The position numbers and the translations under genes are program-made. A model generated the notes under the pieces. It made no database searches, had not been told where the DNA came from, and saw nothing but the letters and a program-made list of their open reading frames with translations. DNA of 64,000 bases, from contig JALHDH010000005.1 in assembly GCA_022839105.1 (NCBI GenBank), positions 1 through 64,000 on the forward strand, in the 5' to 3' direction. Origin of the DNA: a bacterium (GTDB lineage Bacteria; Vulcanimicrobiota; Xenobia; Xenobiales; Xenobiaceae). Shown here piece by piece: positions 42,978 through 51,892 of this stretch (the stretch's first letter is position 1; each line of letters opens with the position of its first letter).

Positions 42978-44689
42978 GCGAATCCTCCGGACAGGCCCGC
43001 CCCCCCGGCTCCAGACCACAAGCCCTTCGGGCCGCCTTCGCGGTCGGGTTGATCATGCTGGCCTTCCTGGCGGGGCAGGCCTGGTGGGAAGGGCACAGCG
43101 AGCTGGTCTTCCCCGACTACCACTCGGCCGACGGCAACGACGGATTGCGCTGTGCCCTGGATTACCATGTTCTCTTCACCACCGGCGAAGATGGGACCAC
43201 GGGGAGATCGATCTGCAACCCGGTGGCCGGAGCGGCCATGGCGGCCTGGGGGCCCGAGGTCTCCGTGGCCCGGCTCTCGCAGGTCCCCTTCGTCCTGGGC
43301 GCAATCGTCCTGATGGCCGGGATCGGCTGGCGCTTCGCCGGCAGCCGGGGAGCCATCCTCCTGGCCCTGGGGGTCGCCACGTCCCCCTGGGCCTGGCTCT
43401 TCATCCGGAACTACACGCGCGTGCCCGTCTCGATGTTCGCCGTCGCGGCCACCGTGTTCTTGCTCCTGATCTCGCGGAACCTGACCCGCCCCGCGGTCTG
43501 CGCCGCCCTGGGCCTGGCCATGGGCCTGGGCTGGCTGGCCGACCTGGCCTATCCCCTGATCCTGGCCCCCATGACCCTGGTCGTGGCCGGACGCGGGCTC
43601 TGGAAGAGCCGCCGTTCGGTCTTCTCGGTGCTGGTCCTGGCGGGAACGCTGGTGTTGCTGGCGGTCCTGATGCTGGATCGGGCCTGCGCCCCGGCCAGCC
43701 GGATCCCCCTGCCGGACCGGTTCGTGCCCCTGGTCGTGATGAACCTCTGGGCCGCAGCCCTGCTGGTCAACCTGGGGATCAGCCGGGGCAGGCCCTGGAC
43801 TCCTGGGACCGGGCTGGCCACCAGCGTCTCGCTGGGGGGCCTCCTGGCCAGCCCCTACCTGCTGTACTACCGGGAGGTCCGCATCGGGGAGATGTGGGTC
43901 GCCCAGGTGGAGTGGAATTCCCCCCTCCTGGGAGGCTTCTGGTCCTTCGAGGCCTGCCTGCGACAATACGCATGCTGGCTGAACGGCTTCGCCTGGGGGG
44001 GGCTCTTGTGGCTGGTGGCCGGGACCGTCATGCTGGCGCTCTGGAGACCCACGCGCACGGTGGCGCTGCAGGTGGGCCTGGGAACCCTGGGAACCCTGGC
44101 CGTCCTGTCCTGGATCGTCCCCCCCGTCTACGCCCGCTATCTGGCCCCCTATCTGCCCATGGTCACCCTCCTGGGGTTCTTGTGGGCCGCGCGCTGGAAG
44201 GCCACCTCCATCGCGTGTCTGGTCTTCATGCTGGTCATCGGACCTCTCCAGGTCCTGGGGAACATGCCTCCCCTGGAAGGCGCCCTGGCCCGGAGCGGCC
44301 TGGCCCGGCTCCTCTCCGACCATCCCTGGTACCACGAGCGCTCTCCAATCCCAGACTGGGGAATCCCCACGGTCCGCGACCCCATGCCCGTCCCCTCGGT
44401 CCTGAAGCAGATCCCGAAGGGCGCCCGGGTCGGGCTGCTCCTGGTGCACGCCGAGAACACCCAGATGTTCTTCGAGCGCTACCTCGAGCATCACTTCCGG
44501 GTGACCCGGCTGCTGCCGGCACCCCGGCTCGACCTGCAAGGCCTCGACTGGGTCGTGGTGATCGCCCCCGCAAGCTGGAAGCCGCCACCCGACCCCCGGC
44601 TCCGGCGGATCCAGGAGGCCTCCCCGCATCCCTCCTTCCCCAAGGAGATGGCCTTCCCCCGGGTCTACCAGCGAAGCGGCGGAAGTTGA
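42974..44689 (+). CDS. ArnT/PMT-like membrane glycosyltransferase, 571 aa
   Basis: Helices from about residue 20 onward, an acidic first periplasmic loop (FPDYHSADGNDGLRCALDYH), several further helices to about 420 and a soluble C-terminus with IPKGARVGLLLVHAENTQMF. It aligns with the enzymes at 49860-51740 and 29255-31477 through WGPEVSVARLSQVPFVLG, GIGWRFAGSRGAILLALGVAT and the 'P(K/P)GARVG' periplasmic motif, so these three are one paralogous set. It uses a polyprenyl-linked sugar as donor (family knowledge). ATG overlapping the copy-3 stop. Confidence 0.85.
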   Translation: MSESSGQARPPGSRPQALRAAFAVGLIMLAFLAGQAWWEGHSELVFPDYHSADGNDGLRCALDYHVLFTTGEDGTTGRSICNPVAGAAMAAWGPEVSVARLSQVPFVLGAIVLMAGIGWRFAGSRGAILLALGVATSPWAWLFIRNYTRVPVSMFAVAATVFLLLISRNLTRPAVCAALGLAMGLGWLADLAYPLILAPMTLVVAGRGLWKSRRSVFSVLVLAGTLVLLAVLMLDRACAPASRIPLPDRFVPLVVMNLWAAALLVNLGISRGRPWTPGTGLATSVSLGGLLASPYLLYYREVRIGEMWVAQVEWNSPLLGGFWSFEACLRQYACWLNGFAWGGLLWLVAGTVMLALWRPTRTVALQVGLGTLGTLAVLSWIVPPVYARYLAPYLPMVTLLGFLWAARWKATSIACLVFMLVIGPLQVLGNMPPLEGALARSGLARLLSDHPWYHERSPIPDWGIPTVRDPMPVPSVLKQIPKGARVGLLLVHAENTQMFFERYLEHHFRVTRLLPAPRLDLQGLDWVVVIAPASWKPPPDPRLRRIQEASPHPSFPKEMAFPRVYQRSGGS

Positions 44690-44739
44690 GGGGCGGGGGG
44701 CGGCAGGGCAAGCCCTCTCCGGGCCGGAAACCAGCCCGT

Positions 44740-46254
44740 GTGAAGATCCAGACCATGTGTTCCCCTGTCCTGGAGATGGTCAAAGCCCGAGGTTTCTGGC
44801 GCCACTTCCTGGTCGCCACGCTCTTCTTCGGCGCCCTGGCTCCCATGCAGTTCGTCGCGGAGGCTTATGCCTTCTATGGCGGGGGCGTGGACACCGCGCC
44901 CGCACTCTACGTCACCCACGGCCGGTTCATCCCGGCGGTGGAGTGGTGGGTCTTCAAGACGCTGGGTCTGCCCGACCCGTTCTTCCACGCCTGGAGCTAC
45001 CTGGCGGTGCTCTTCTGCACGGCTGCCAGCCTCTTCGTGCTGGAGGGAGCCCTGCGCCGGGAATGCCCCGAGGCCAACCGGCTCCTGCTGGCCCCGCTCG
45101 CGGTGCTGATCCTGGTCAACCCCTTCACGCTGGACCTGGTCCTGTGGACGCAGAAAAGCACACACATGCTGTCGATCCTGGCGTGCACGCTGGCCCTTTC
45201 GGCCTTCCTGCCCGTCCTGGAGGGCAGGCCGAGGGCCCTGCTCAAGACCTGGGCCTGGCTCCTGGTCGCCAACTTCGCCTACCAGGGGCCCCTGGCCCTC
45301 TTCCCCTGCCTGGCCATGGTCTTCATCTGCTCGAAGTCCCGGGACTGGCGGACCTTCCTGCGCAACCACGCCTGGACCGCCCTGGCCTTCGCCTTGCCGG
45401 CCCTGGTCAACTACCTGACCCTGCGCTTCCTGCTGGTCCACCAGCGGGTCACCCAGCCGGTGGTGTGGCAGGAGAATCTTCGGGCCGTCCTGACAGGACT
45501 GCACGAGACCCTCTTCAAGACCTTCGGACTGCTGCCAGAGAACCTCTTCCTGGTCGTCCTGGGTCTGGTCGCGCTCCTGGTCCTGCTGGCCCTGCTGGTG
45601 GTGCCTCCCTCGACTCCGCCCCACCTCGAACCGGCCGGGATCGCCCGAATCTGGGAGGCCCTGGCCGTCCCCTACCTCCTGGTGGGCGGCCTGGTCGTGG
45701 CGATGGCCCCCCACATGGGCGTGGCCAGCGACATCATCTGGGTGGTTCCCCGCAACGTCTATGCGGTGGGTTGCCTGCCCGGCCTTCTGCTGGCCTGGCT
45801 GCTGATCCGTCGGGAGATCCGGGGTCCGAAGGCCTGGATCCTGGTGATCGGCGTGGGCCTCTTCGTGGGACTGATCCACGTCCGGTTCCAGGCGATCCTG
45901 CGCGATCACTACGCCATGAACCGAAGGGACAAGGAGATCGCCCTGGAGATCCGGGATCTGGTGCGGGCCTACGAGGCAACCTCCCGGATCCGGGTCACCC
46001 GGATGGCCCTGTACCACGACCGCACGACCCAGGCCAACTACCCGGGTCTCTTCTGGAATCGCGACACGAACATGCGGGCCCTGGGTTTCGAAGAGGGAAC
46101 CGTGGACATCCTGAGATACTTCACCGACCTGGATCTCAAGCTGGTCCCGCCTTCCAGGGCGATCCAGGACGAGTTCTCGAAACGCGAATGGAGGGACTTC
46201 TCGCCCGAACAGATCCGATTCCTGGGCGACACATTGCACCTGTGTCTCTTCTGA
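44740..46254 (+). CDS. Polytopic membrane protein, GtrII-like glucosyltransferase, 504 aa
   Basis: About eleven hydrophobic helices and a long loop after the first (YGGGVDTAPALYVTHGRFIPAVEWW), similar to the GtrII family that adds glucosyl side chains to O-antigen from undecaprenyl-phosphate-glucose. The C-terminal 120 residues are soluble and presumably periplasmic (YEATSRIRVTRMALYHDRTT). The start is uncertain among GTG 44740, ATG 44755 and ATG 44776, none with a strong ribosome-binding site; the frame is open far upstream only as a shadow of the preceding gene. It lies 50 bp after the ArnT-like gene. Confidence 0.75.
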   Translation: MKIQTMCSPVLEMVKARGFWRHFLVATLFFGALAPMQFVAEAYAFYGGGVDTAPALYVTHGRFIPAVEWWVFKTLGLPDPFFHAWSYLAVLFCTAASLFVLEGALRRECPEANRLLLAPLAVLILVNPFTLDLVLWTQKSTHMLSILACTLALSAFLPVLEGRPRALLKTWAWLLVANFAYQGPLALFPCLAMVFICSKSRDWRTFLRNHAWTALAFALPALVNYLTLRFLLVHQRVTQPVVWQENLRAVLTGLHETLFKTFGLLPENLFLVVLGLVALLVLLALLVVPPSTPPHLEPAGIARIWEALAVPYLLVGGLVVAMAPHMGVASDIIWVVPRNVYAVGCLPGLLLAWLLIRREIRGPKAWILVIGVGLFVGLIHVRFQAILRDHYAMNRRDKEIALEIRDLVRAYEATSRIRVTRMALYHDRTTQANYPGLFWNRDTNMRALGFEEGTVDILRYFTDLDLKLVPPSRAIQDEFSKREWRDFSPEQIRFLGDTLHLCLF

Positions 46255-47153
46255 ACGGCTGGCCCCGACGATCTGGACCCGGGGGTCGCCTCACCAGGGC
46301 CGGCCAGCCCTACGACGAGTCCTTCTTCGACCATGTGGATTCGTCCTCAGGCTCCTCGGCGCCTGAATTCCTCGCCAGGGTCGAGCTCGGAATGCAGGTG
46401 GAGAGCCTTCTGGATGTCGGCTGTGGCCGGGGGGCCTGGCTGCGAGCCTGGTCGGAGGCAGGGGTGCCGGAGGTCTTCGGGGTCGATGGCCCCTACCTGG
46501 ACCAAAAAACCCTGCTCATCCCCCGGGCCGCCTTTGAGCACCACGACATCAGCCTTCCCTTCGACCTGGGCCGCACCTTCGACCTGGTCGTCTGCCTGGA
46601 GGTGGCCGAGCACATCCCCGAGTCCCGGTCCGGGACCTTGCTGGAGAACCTCGCCCGGCACGGCGACTGCGTGTTGTTCTCGGCGGCCACGCCCGGCCAG
46701 GGCGGGGCCCACCACGTCAACGAGCGTCCCCTGGAGCATTGGGCCGATCTCTTCGCGGAACTGGGCTTCCGCTGCTTCGACGCCATCCGGCCCCAATTGC
46801 GTCAGGCCCGTCGGGTCGAGCCCTGGTACCGCTTCAACACCCTGTTCTTCGTGCGCCAGGGGGCCCCCCTCCCGGGCCTGGAGGAATTGCTGGCCACCGA
46901 GCGCATGCCGGGAGAGCCCCTTCCCGATCTGGCCCCTGCCTGTTGGAGGGCCCGAAACGCCGTGATCCGGCTCCTCCCCCCGGCCTGGGTCCATCACCTG
47001 GCACGCCTCAAGCACCGATTCCAGAAAGGCTGGAGGGGAATCGGAACCCGGAATCCTCAGGAACCGGCCGCAGGCCCGGCGGGCGAGCCTCCAGGTGGTG
47101 CCGGCGAGGCCGAAGCCGAGGGAGCGGAACCCGCCACCCGGAAGCCGACATAG
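46242..47153 (+). CDS. Class I SAM-dependent methyltransferase, 303 aa
   Basis: YDESFFDHVDSSSG leads into motif I LLDVGCGRGAWLRAW, motif II GVDGPYL, and later DLVVCLEVAEHIPE and CVLFSAATPGQGGAHHVNER, as in Methyltransf_23 enzymes of polysaccharide loci that cap or decorate sugars. The C-terminal tail (AGEPPGGAGEAEAEGAEP) is low-complexity. The GTG at 46242 overlaps the upstream gene by 13 bp; a CTG at 46251 overlaps that stop as CTGA. The last 97 bp overlap the convergent FGE-like copy 4. Confidence 0.86.
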   Translation: MSLLNGWPRRSGPGGRLTRAGQPYDESFFDHVDSSSGSSAPEFLARVELGMQVESLLDVGCGRGAWLRAWSEAGVPEVFGVDGPYLDQKTLLIPRAAFEHHDISLPFDLGRTFDLVVCLEVAEHIPESRSGTLLENLARHGDCVLFSAATPGQGGAHHVNERPLEHWADLFAELGFRCFDAIRPQLRQARRVEPWYRFNTLFFVRQGAPLPGLEELLATERMPGEPLPDLAPACWRARNAVIRLLPPAWVHHLARLKHRFQKGWRGIGTRNPQEPAAGPAGEPPGGAGEAEAEGAEPATRKPT

Positions 47154-48001
47154 TGGAAGTAGTACCAATACTCAGGGGTGGATTTCTCGCGATAGGACCC
47201 GGTCAAGGTCTCGGGCTGACTGAACCAGCACCCCCCCCTCAAGACCCGGAATGCCTCGGGGTCGCCGGGGTCCTCCCGACCATCCTCCGAGCGGTATGGG
47301 TATTCGACGAACTTGGAAGAGCACCACTCCACGGCGTTGCCCAGCATGTCCAGGACCCCGTAGGGGCTGGCGCCCGACGGGAAGGAGCCCACGGGGGTGG
47401 TCCCGCGTCCCGCGTCCATCCGGGCCATCCGGGCGATCTGCTCGGGAGAGGCCATGGCCATGTTGTTGCAGCGTTCCGGATCCCACTTCGCGCCCCAGGG
47501 CCAAGGCAGGCCTTCGGGCCCACGCGCGGCCTTCTCCCACTCCGCTTCGGTGGGCAGACGCATCCCCGCCCAGCGGCAATAGGCCTGCGCATCGAACCAA
47601 CTGATGTAGATCACGGGGTGATCGTCCCGGCCTTCCAGGCCGTGCACATCCCAGCGCGGGGCCAGGAGCTCATGCCCGGTTTCCTCAAGAAACCTCTTGA
47701 ACTGGGCGTTGGTCACCTCGTGCTTGCCGATCAGGTAGGCCTGGAGATGGACCCGATGGGCGGGGGCGGAGGAAGGCTCGCCGTCCTCTCCCATCAGGAA
47801 CTCGCCGGCAGGGATCTCGACAAGTCCTGAACCATCCCTCGGGTTGCGGAACTCCTCATATCCCTGGGCGTTCGTCCCCAGGGCGATGAGCTCCACCGGC
47901 CCCCCGCCCTCCAGGGCAGGCGCCTGCGCCCTTGGCCCGCAGGCCAGAAGACCGAGAGCGACGAGCACGAAGCCCAGGATGGGACAGGTGGGACGAGTCA
48001 T
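47057..48001 (-). CDS. Formylglycine-generating-enzyme-like lipoprotein, copy 4, 314 aa
   Basis: Signal peptide MTRPTCPILGFVLVALG with lipobox LLAC (Cys21). Then ALGTNAQGYEEFRNPRDG, IPAGEFLMGEDGEPSS, HEVTNAQFKRFLEETGH, WAGMRLPTEAEWEKAARG, PVGSFPSGASPYGVLDMLGNAVEW, VLRGGCWFSQ and VGFRVAGS. The only cysteine in the catalytic segment is in RGGCW, so no C-x4-C pair. The C-terminal low-complexity tail is encoded opposite the tail of the methyltransferase gene, a 97-bp convergent overlap. The ATG overlaps the stop of copy 5 (ATGA). Confidence 0.86.
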   Translation of the reverse strand: MTRPTCPILGFVLVALGLLACGPRAQAPALEGGGPVELIALGTNAQGYEEFRNPRDGSGLVEIPAGEFLMGEDGEPSSAPAHRVHLQAYLIGKHEVTNAQFKRFLEETGHELLAPRWDVHGLEGRDDHPVIYISWFDAQAYCRWAGMRLPTEAEWEKAARGPEGLPWPWGAKWDPERCNNMAMASPEQIARMARMDAGRGTTPVGSFPSGASPYGVLDMLGNAVEWCSSKFVEYPYRSEDGREDPGDPEAFRVLRGGCWFSQPETLTGSYREKSTPEYWYYFHYVGFRVAGSAPSASASPAPPGGSPAGPAAGS

Positions 48002-48900
48002 GGAACCTCCTGGTCGACATCGACTTCAGGCCTGCCATCGGAAAAGGCTGCGGCTGTCGCAACCCGGAACCCGAAGCTGTTGCTCTGGATGGTGAGGATC
48101 TCCGGGCAACGCCGCGAGCAGCGCAGGGATCGCGAATAGGTGTACCAGGCCCCCCCGCGCGAAGTCCGAGGCTCGGAGGACTCGGGGTCCTCCCGACCAT
48201 CCGACGGCTCATAAGGATAGGGCCTGTAGACCGACAAGGTCCACTCCCAGACATTCCCCGCCATGTTCAGGCAACCATAGGGAGAGGCCCCCTGCGGGCG
48301 GGAGTCCACCGGATGGATCCGGCCCTCGCTGTTCTCGAAGAACCAGGCCCGATCGGCTTCCCAGCGGTCTCCCCAGGGATACTTCCGGCCATCGGTCCCG
48401 CGAGCCGCCTTCTCCCATTGGGCTTCGGTCGGCAGGGTGAGCCCCGCCCAGCGACAATAACTGAGTGCATCCCTCCAGGAGACGTGGACCACCGGCGAGT
48501 CGGGCCCCCACTGCGCGGCCGACTCCTTCCATGCCGGACCGCCATCATAGCCCGTCTCGAGCACGAAGCGCTCGAATTGTCTGTTGGTCACGGCATGCTT
48601 GCCGATCCAGAACTCCTCCAGGTCCACCTCGTGAACCGGAGATTCATCTTCAAAGGCCTCAGGCTCCTCCGAGCCCATCCGGAAAGGGCCGGCAGGGACC
48701 CGCACCAGGATCGAGCCATCCTTGGAGTTCCGGACGAGATCCGGAGCGATGGGTTCCAGGGTGGCCGGGGCGCCGGGCGCCGACGGTGGGAGCGATGGAT
48801 GGGAAGCGCCCTCTCCCCTGGGGGGCCAGCTCTTCCAGAGCTGGATCGCCAACAAGACTGCTGCCAGGCACGTGAGCACAACCCGCCACCTGATGACCAC
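47998..48900 (-). CDS. Formylglycine-generating-enzyme-like membrane-anchored protein, copy 5, 300 aa
   Basis: Signal anchor at about 4-22 (RWRVVLTCLAAVLLAIQ), then VRNSKDGSILVRVPAGPFRMGSEE, HAVTNRQFERFVLETGY, WAGLTLPTEAQWEKAARG, GCLNMAGNVWEW, SRGGAWYTYS and FGFRVATA. Here the segment carries CSRRC (C-x3-C), the nearest of the five to the FGE C-x4-C but one residue short. GTG start at 48900. Sits 68 bp after the 210-residue protein gene. Confidence 0.85.
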   Translation of the reverse strand: MVIRWRVVLTCLAAVLLAIQLWKSWPPRGEGASHPSLPPSAPGAPATLEPIAPDLVRNSKDGSILVRVPAGPFRMGSEEPEAFEDESPVHEVDLEEFWIGKHAVTNRQFERFVLETGYDGGPAWKESAAQWGPDSPVVHVSWRDALSYCRWAGLTLPTEAQWEKAARGTDGRKYPWGDRWEADRAWFFENSEGRIHPVDSRPQGASPYGCLNMAGNVWEWTLSVYRPYPYEPSDGREDPESSEPRTSRGGAWYTYSRSLRCSRRCPEILTIQSNSFGFRVATAAAFSDGRPEVDVDQEVP

Positions 48901-48968
48901 GAAATCCCTCCTCGCCCGGCACCCCGCGCTCCGGACAGGTTCGCCGTGATGCGGTTCCGGGCAGCCGC

Positions 48969-49601
48969 TCAGGAACTCTCCAGAAACTGGAGCAGGCGGC
49001 GGTACTGCGCCGCAGCCGAAACCAGATCCTCCGCCTCGAGACTGGCCTGGAACTCCCCATCCAGCTTTTCCAGACCTGCCCGGAGATCCGGCGTGGCTTC
49101 CTTCAATGCCTGGGACAGGTACTGGGCGAAGGAGCCCTCCAGAAGCCGGCGGGCCAGTTTGTAGGCCTGCTTGTTGAACTCCAGCTCCTTGTCATACTCT
49201 CCGGCATCCTTGGCTCCCATGGCGGCCGTATCCAGACGCACCAGCTCCCGGACATCCACCCTGCCATCATCCCGCATGGCGTACATCGCCTCGCAGTATC
49301 CCTGAATCATCCGGGCCTGCTCGAGGGGGACGGGGGTTGCGCTCCGATAGTCCTGGGGAGGCAAGTCCAGGGAAGGAACGCTCGAAGGCTCAAGATCCCC
49401 CAGTCCTGAGGCCTGGAGGGGGGGGGAAGGAGGAGGCGGGTCTCTCGACTCCGCGGCCGACCATCGGCTCGAGCCCGACATCATCCACAGGACCCCCAGG
49501 GCCAGCGCCACCAGGACCCCTCCGATCCGAACGGTCTGAGCCCATCCTTCCGGGCGAGAAGCCTCATGCCGGCCACCCGGTTCCGCATTCCCCTGCGTCA
49601 C
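48969..49601 (-). CDS. Single-pass membrane protein with helical C-terminus, unknown function, 210 aa
   Basis: One hydrophobic segment at about 25-43 (VRIGGVLVALALGVLWMM), a Pro/Ser-rich linker to about 85, then an all-helical domain (LEQARMIQGYCEAMYAMRDDG through QYRRLLQFLESS) with acidic and basic residues in heptad-like spacing. Topology would place the helical domain outside. The GTG start follows GGAGG at eight bases. It heads the operon with FGE-like copies 5 and 4, which suggests a partner or scaffold role for them. No family recognised. The 258-bp gap upstream has no gene that I can see. Confidence 0.7.
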   Translation of the reverse strand: MTQGNAEPGGRHEASRPEGWAQTVRIGGVLVALALGVLWMMSGSSRWSAAESRDPPPPSPPLQASGLGDLEPSSVPSLDLPPQDYRSATPVPLEQARMIQGYCEAMYAMRDDGRVDVRELVRLDTAAMGAKDAGEYDKELEFNKQAYKLARRLLEGSFAQYLSQALKEATPDLRAGLEKLDGEFQASLEAEDLVSAAAQYRRLLQFLESS

Positions 49602-49859
49602 GATCCAGCCTCCAAGATTCGGGCCATCGGTTCGCGGACACCGTTCCCGAAAGGTTCGGATAGGGTTCAGGCGGGGCGGCGCCCCGGTCTGGAGGCGGCC
49701 GGAAGAGCCGGGCGGGATGGGAGCCCCGAACAGCCCAGGAAGACCCGCAGAACACTGTCAGGACTCCTTCCACGGGACTCTTCTCTCTCCTCTCAGGCCA
49801 TCCGACTCAGAGAGGTCAACCTCCCAGGAAGCTCAGGCCTCAAGCAGGAGGCGACTCCC

Positions 49860-51740
49860 TCAGGGTTCGACGGTTCCCTGGCCGGAGAGCGCGGGCAGCG
49901 ACGGCCGGGTCGGGTACAGATGGAAATAGAGGGGTCTTGCCCCGAAGTTCACGGGGATGCACAGGGGCTCTGCCTCCAGACCCAGGGTTGCCGCAAACTC
50001 GGGGGCGATCCTCGTCCAGGACACCGCCACCAGGTAGTCCAGATCCTCGAGCGGGATGGGGGCATAGGGGTCCAACAGCACCACTTCCTGCTTGAGGGAA
50101 ATCCAGGTTCGGAAGAAGAGCGGGTCCTGCTCGGCCCAGGGGGCCATGTCCACCTTGAGGTAGCCGACCCGGGCTCCGGGAGGCATCACGCCAAAGAGTC
50201 TGGGCGTCCGACTGGGGGGCTCGGCGATGGGGACCACGCGGAGTCCCGGCCTGGAGGAGCCTGGGTCGGCCGGAGCCGAAGAGTCGGGAAGGACCTCGGA
50301 GAAGGCGACCGGCCTCCATCCGAGCCACTCGGCCGCCTGTCGGACCCCAGGAGTCCATCCCGCCACCTGCACGGTCCCGAGAACCAGCATGAAGCCGACG
50401 CAGGCCACGAAGGAGGCCCGCCAACGGGCGGCCCAGAGGAAGGCCAGGATGACCAGGGCCGGCAGCATCGGCGCCTGATAACGGGCATCGGGCCAGAGCA
50501 GGAGATACTGCGTCAGCACGGTCGCCAACGAGAGCTTGAGGAGGAGGTCGACGCGGGGGACCTGGCGTCCCCAGAGCCGCAGCAGGATGGTGCCCGCGCC
50601 AAGCCAAAGGAGCCCTCCCCAGTAGAAGGTCTCGGTCACCCTCAGATGCGCCGTCCAGACCAGGAGCCAGACGTTCGAGGAGTCGGTGTGCTGGGAGAGG
50701 GTGGGGGCAAACTCCGTCTGCACGGGGATCAATGTCTTCCAGATCTGGAAGCGGGAGAAGTACCAGGCGCTGCAGACCGCCCCGGCAACCGAGGCGACGG
50801 TGAAGAGGCCCACCCCGGAGCCCGGTGCTTCCTGGCGCCCCATGGCCCAGGCCAGTCCGCAGGCCAGCAGGAAGAGGGCCTGGGCTCCCAGGACCATGGG
50901 CAGGAAGAGCCGCTCGGTCGAATCGGCCTCGGCCCAGCGAACTCCCTGCACGGTCATGACCACCACGACGGTCAGAAGGCAAACCAGTGCCAGCAGGGCC
51001 CATTTCGATCGAGCCGACCGGAAGAGCCGGGGTGCGGCAGCGAGAAGCACGGCGGGCAGTCCCAGTGCCAGAACGGAATACTTGATCATCATCCCGGCTC
51101 CGAAGGCCACCCCGAGGGCCACGCAGGTGCGCTGCCGGGTCAATCCCTCCGAATCCAGGATCAAGGTCAGCATCAAGGCCAGGATGAACATCTGGCCCGG
51201 GGCCATGCAGAAGAGGCGGGTGAAGTGGGAGGTCCACACGGCCGTGGCCACTCCCAGGGCCAGCAGGAGGCCCCCGCGGAATCCGGCCACCTGCCAGCCG
51301 ATCCTCCCCATCAGGCCGATCAGCCCGAAGACGAAGACCATCTGGCTCAAGCGCGCCACCGCCACCTCGGGGCCGAAGGCGGCCATGAAGGCCGCCGCAA
51401 GCACGAAGACCACGGGAGGATAGTCCAGGGAGGGGGGGATCAACTCTCCTCGTCTTCCGGAGGCCCTCGGGTCGAAACAGCCCGGGAGGGGATAGTCCGG
51501 GGCCCGGGGCTCCAGTTTCAGGAGCGGCGCAGGCAGGGTCGCGGGATCCTGTCCGAAGCGGCCCTGCATGTCCCCGAGCCACTCCAGACACCACGCCGCC
51601 CTCTTCAGGAAGAGAGGGATGTGACGATCCGGAAAGGACAGGCCGTCGTGCCGCTCCCATGCCAGGTGCACGAACAGGAAGGCGGCGGCCAGAAGGCAGA
51701 GCACCCCCACCAGGCCTCTCGACCCCGGAGGCTTTGACAT
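49860..51740 (-). CDS. ArnT/PMT-like membrane glycosyltransferase, intact paralogue, 626 aa
   Basis: N-terminal helix (about 10-26), an acidic first loop with SLDYPPVVFVLAAAF, helices through about 455 and a periplasmic region with RVVPIAEPPSRTPRLFGVMPPGARVGYLKV. It aligns throughout with the amber-interrupted gene at 29255-31477 (there RVVPVAEPPTWSPGILDAIP, then GVLAL) and with 42974-44689. It lacks the C-terminal WxAGxEEP domain of the interrupted copy, but a separate lipoprotein with that domain is encoded immediately upstream on the other strand (51893-52417). Sugar donor probably polyprenyl-phosphate sugar. Confidence 0.86.
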   Translation of the reverse strand: MSKPPGSRGLVGVLCLLAAAFLFVHLAWERHDGLSFPDRHIPLFLKRAAWCLEWLGDMQGRFGQDPATLPAPLLKLEPRAPDYPLPGCFDPRASGRRGELIPPSLDYPPVVFVLAAAFMAAFGPEVAVARLSQMVFVFGLIGLMGRIGWQVAGFRGGLLLALGVATAVWTSHFTRLFCMAPGQMFILALMLTLILDSEGLTRQRTCVALGVAFGAGMMIKYSVLALGLPAVLLAAAPRLFRSARSKWALLALVCLLTVVVVMTVQGVRWAEADSTERLFLPMVLGAQALFLLACGLAWAMGRQEAPGSGVGLFTVASVAGAVCSAWYFSRFQIWKTLIPVQTEFAPTLSQHTDSSNVWLLVWTAHLRVTETFYWGGLLWLGAGTILLRLWGRQVPRVDLLLKLSLATVLTQYLLLWPDARYQAPMLPALVILAFLWAARWRASFVACVGFMLVLGTVQVAGWTPGVRQAAEWLGWRPVAFSEVLPDSSAPADPGSSRPGLRVVPIAEPPSRTPRLFGVMPPGARVGYLKVDMAPWAEQDPLFFRTWISLKQEVVLLDPYAPIPLEDLDYLVAVSWTRIAPEFAATLGLEAEPLCIPVNFGARPLYFHLYPTRPSLPALSGQGTVEP

Positions 51741-51892
51741 GAGAGCGGATTCGCCCGGCCCGGGTGCCCTCCTCTCTGGCGCTGGGGCCAGAGCCCGAGG
51801 TCCCGGGAATGGAGAGGAAGGCGGGCCGGGTCCTGGAACTCCACCGGGTTCCAGAAGGGCCTGAAGGCCCGCAGGCCAAGGAGGTCGATTCC

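Noticed and set aside
44665..46239. 524-codon antisense frame under the GtrII-like gene, and similar long frames at 42527-44629 and 29879-31654
   Set aside because: Composition is Gln/Gly/Asp/His-rich, the mirror of Leu/Pro/Val-rich membrane proteins on the other strand. No start signals or domains.
36460..48900. A diversity-generating retroelement acting on the FGE-like genes
   Set aside because: No reverse transcriptase, template repeat or Avd-like gene is visible in the window. The idea is kept only as a search target elsewhere.
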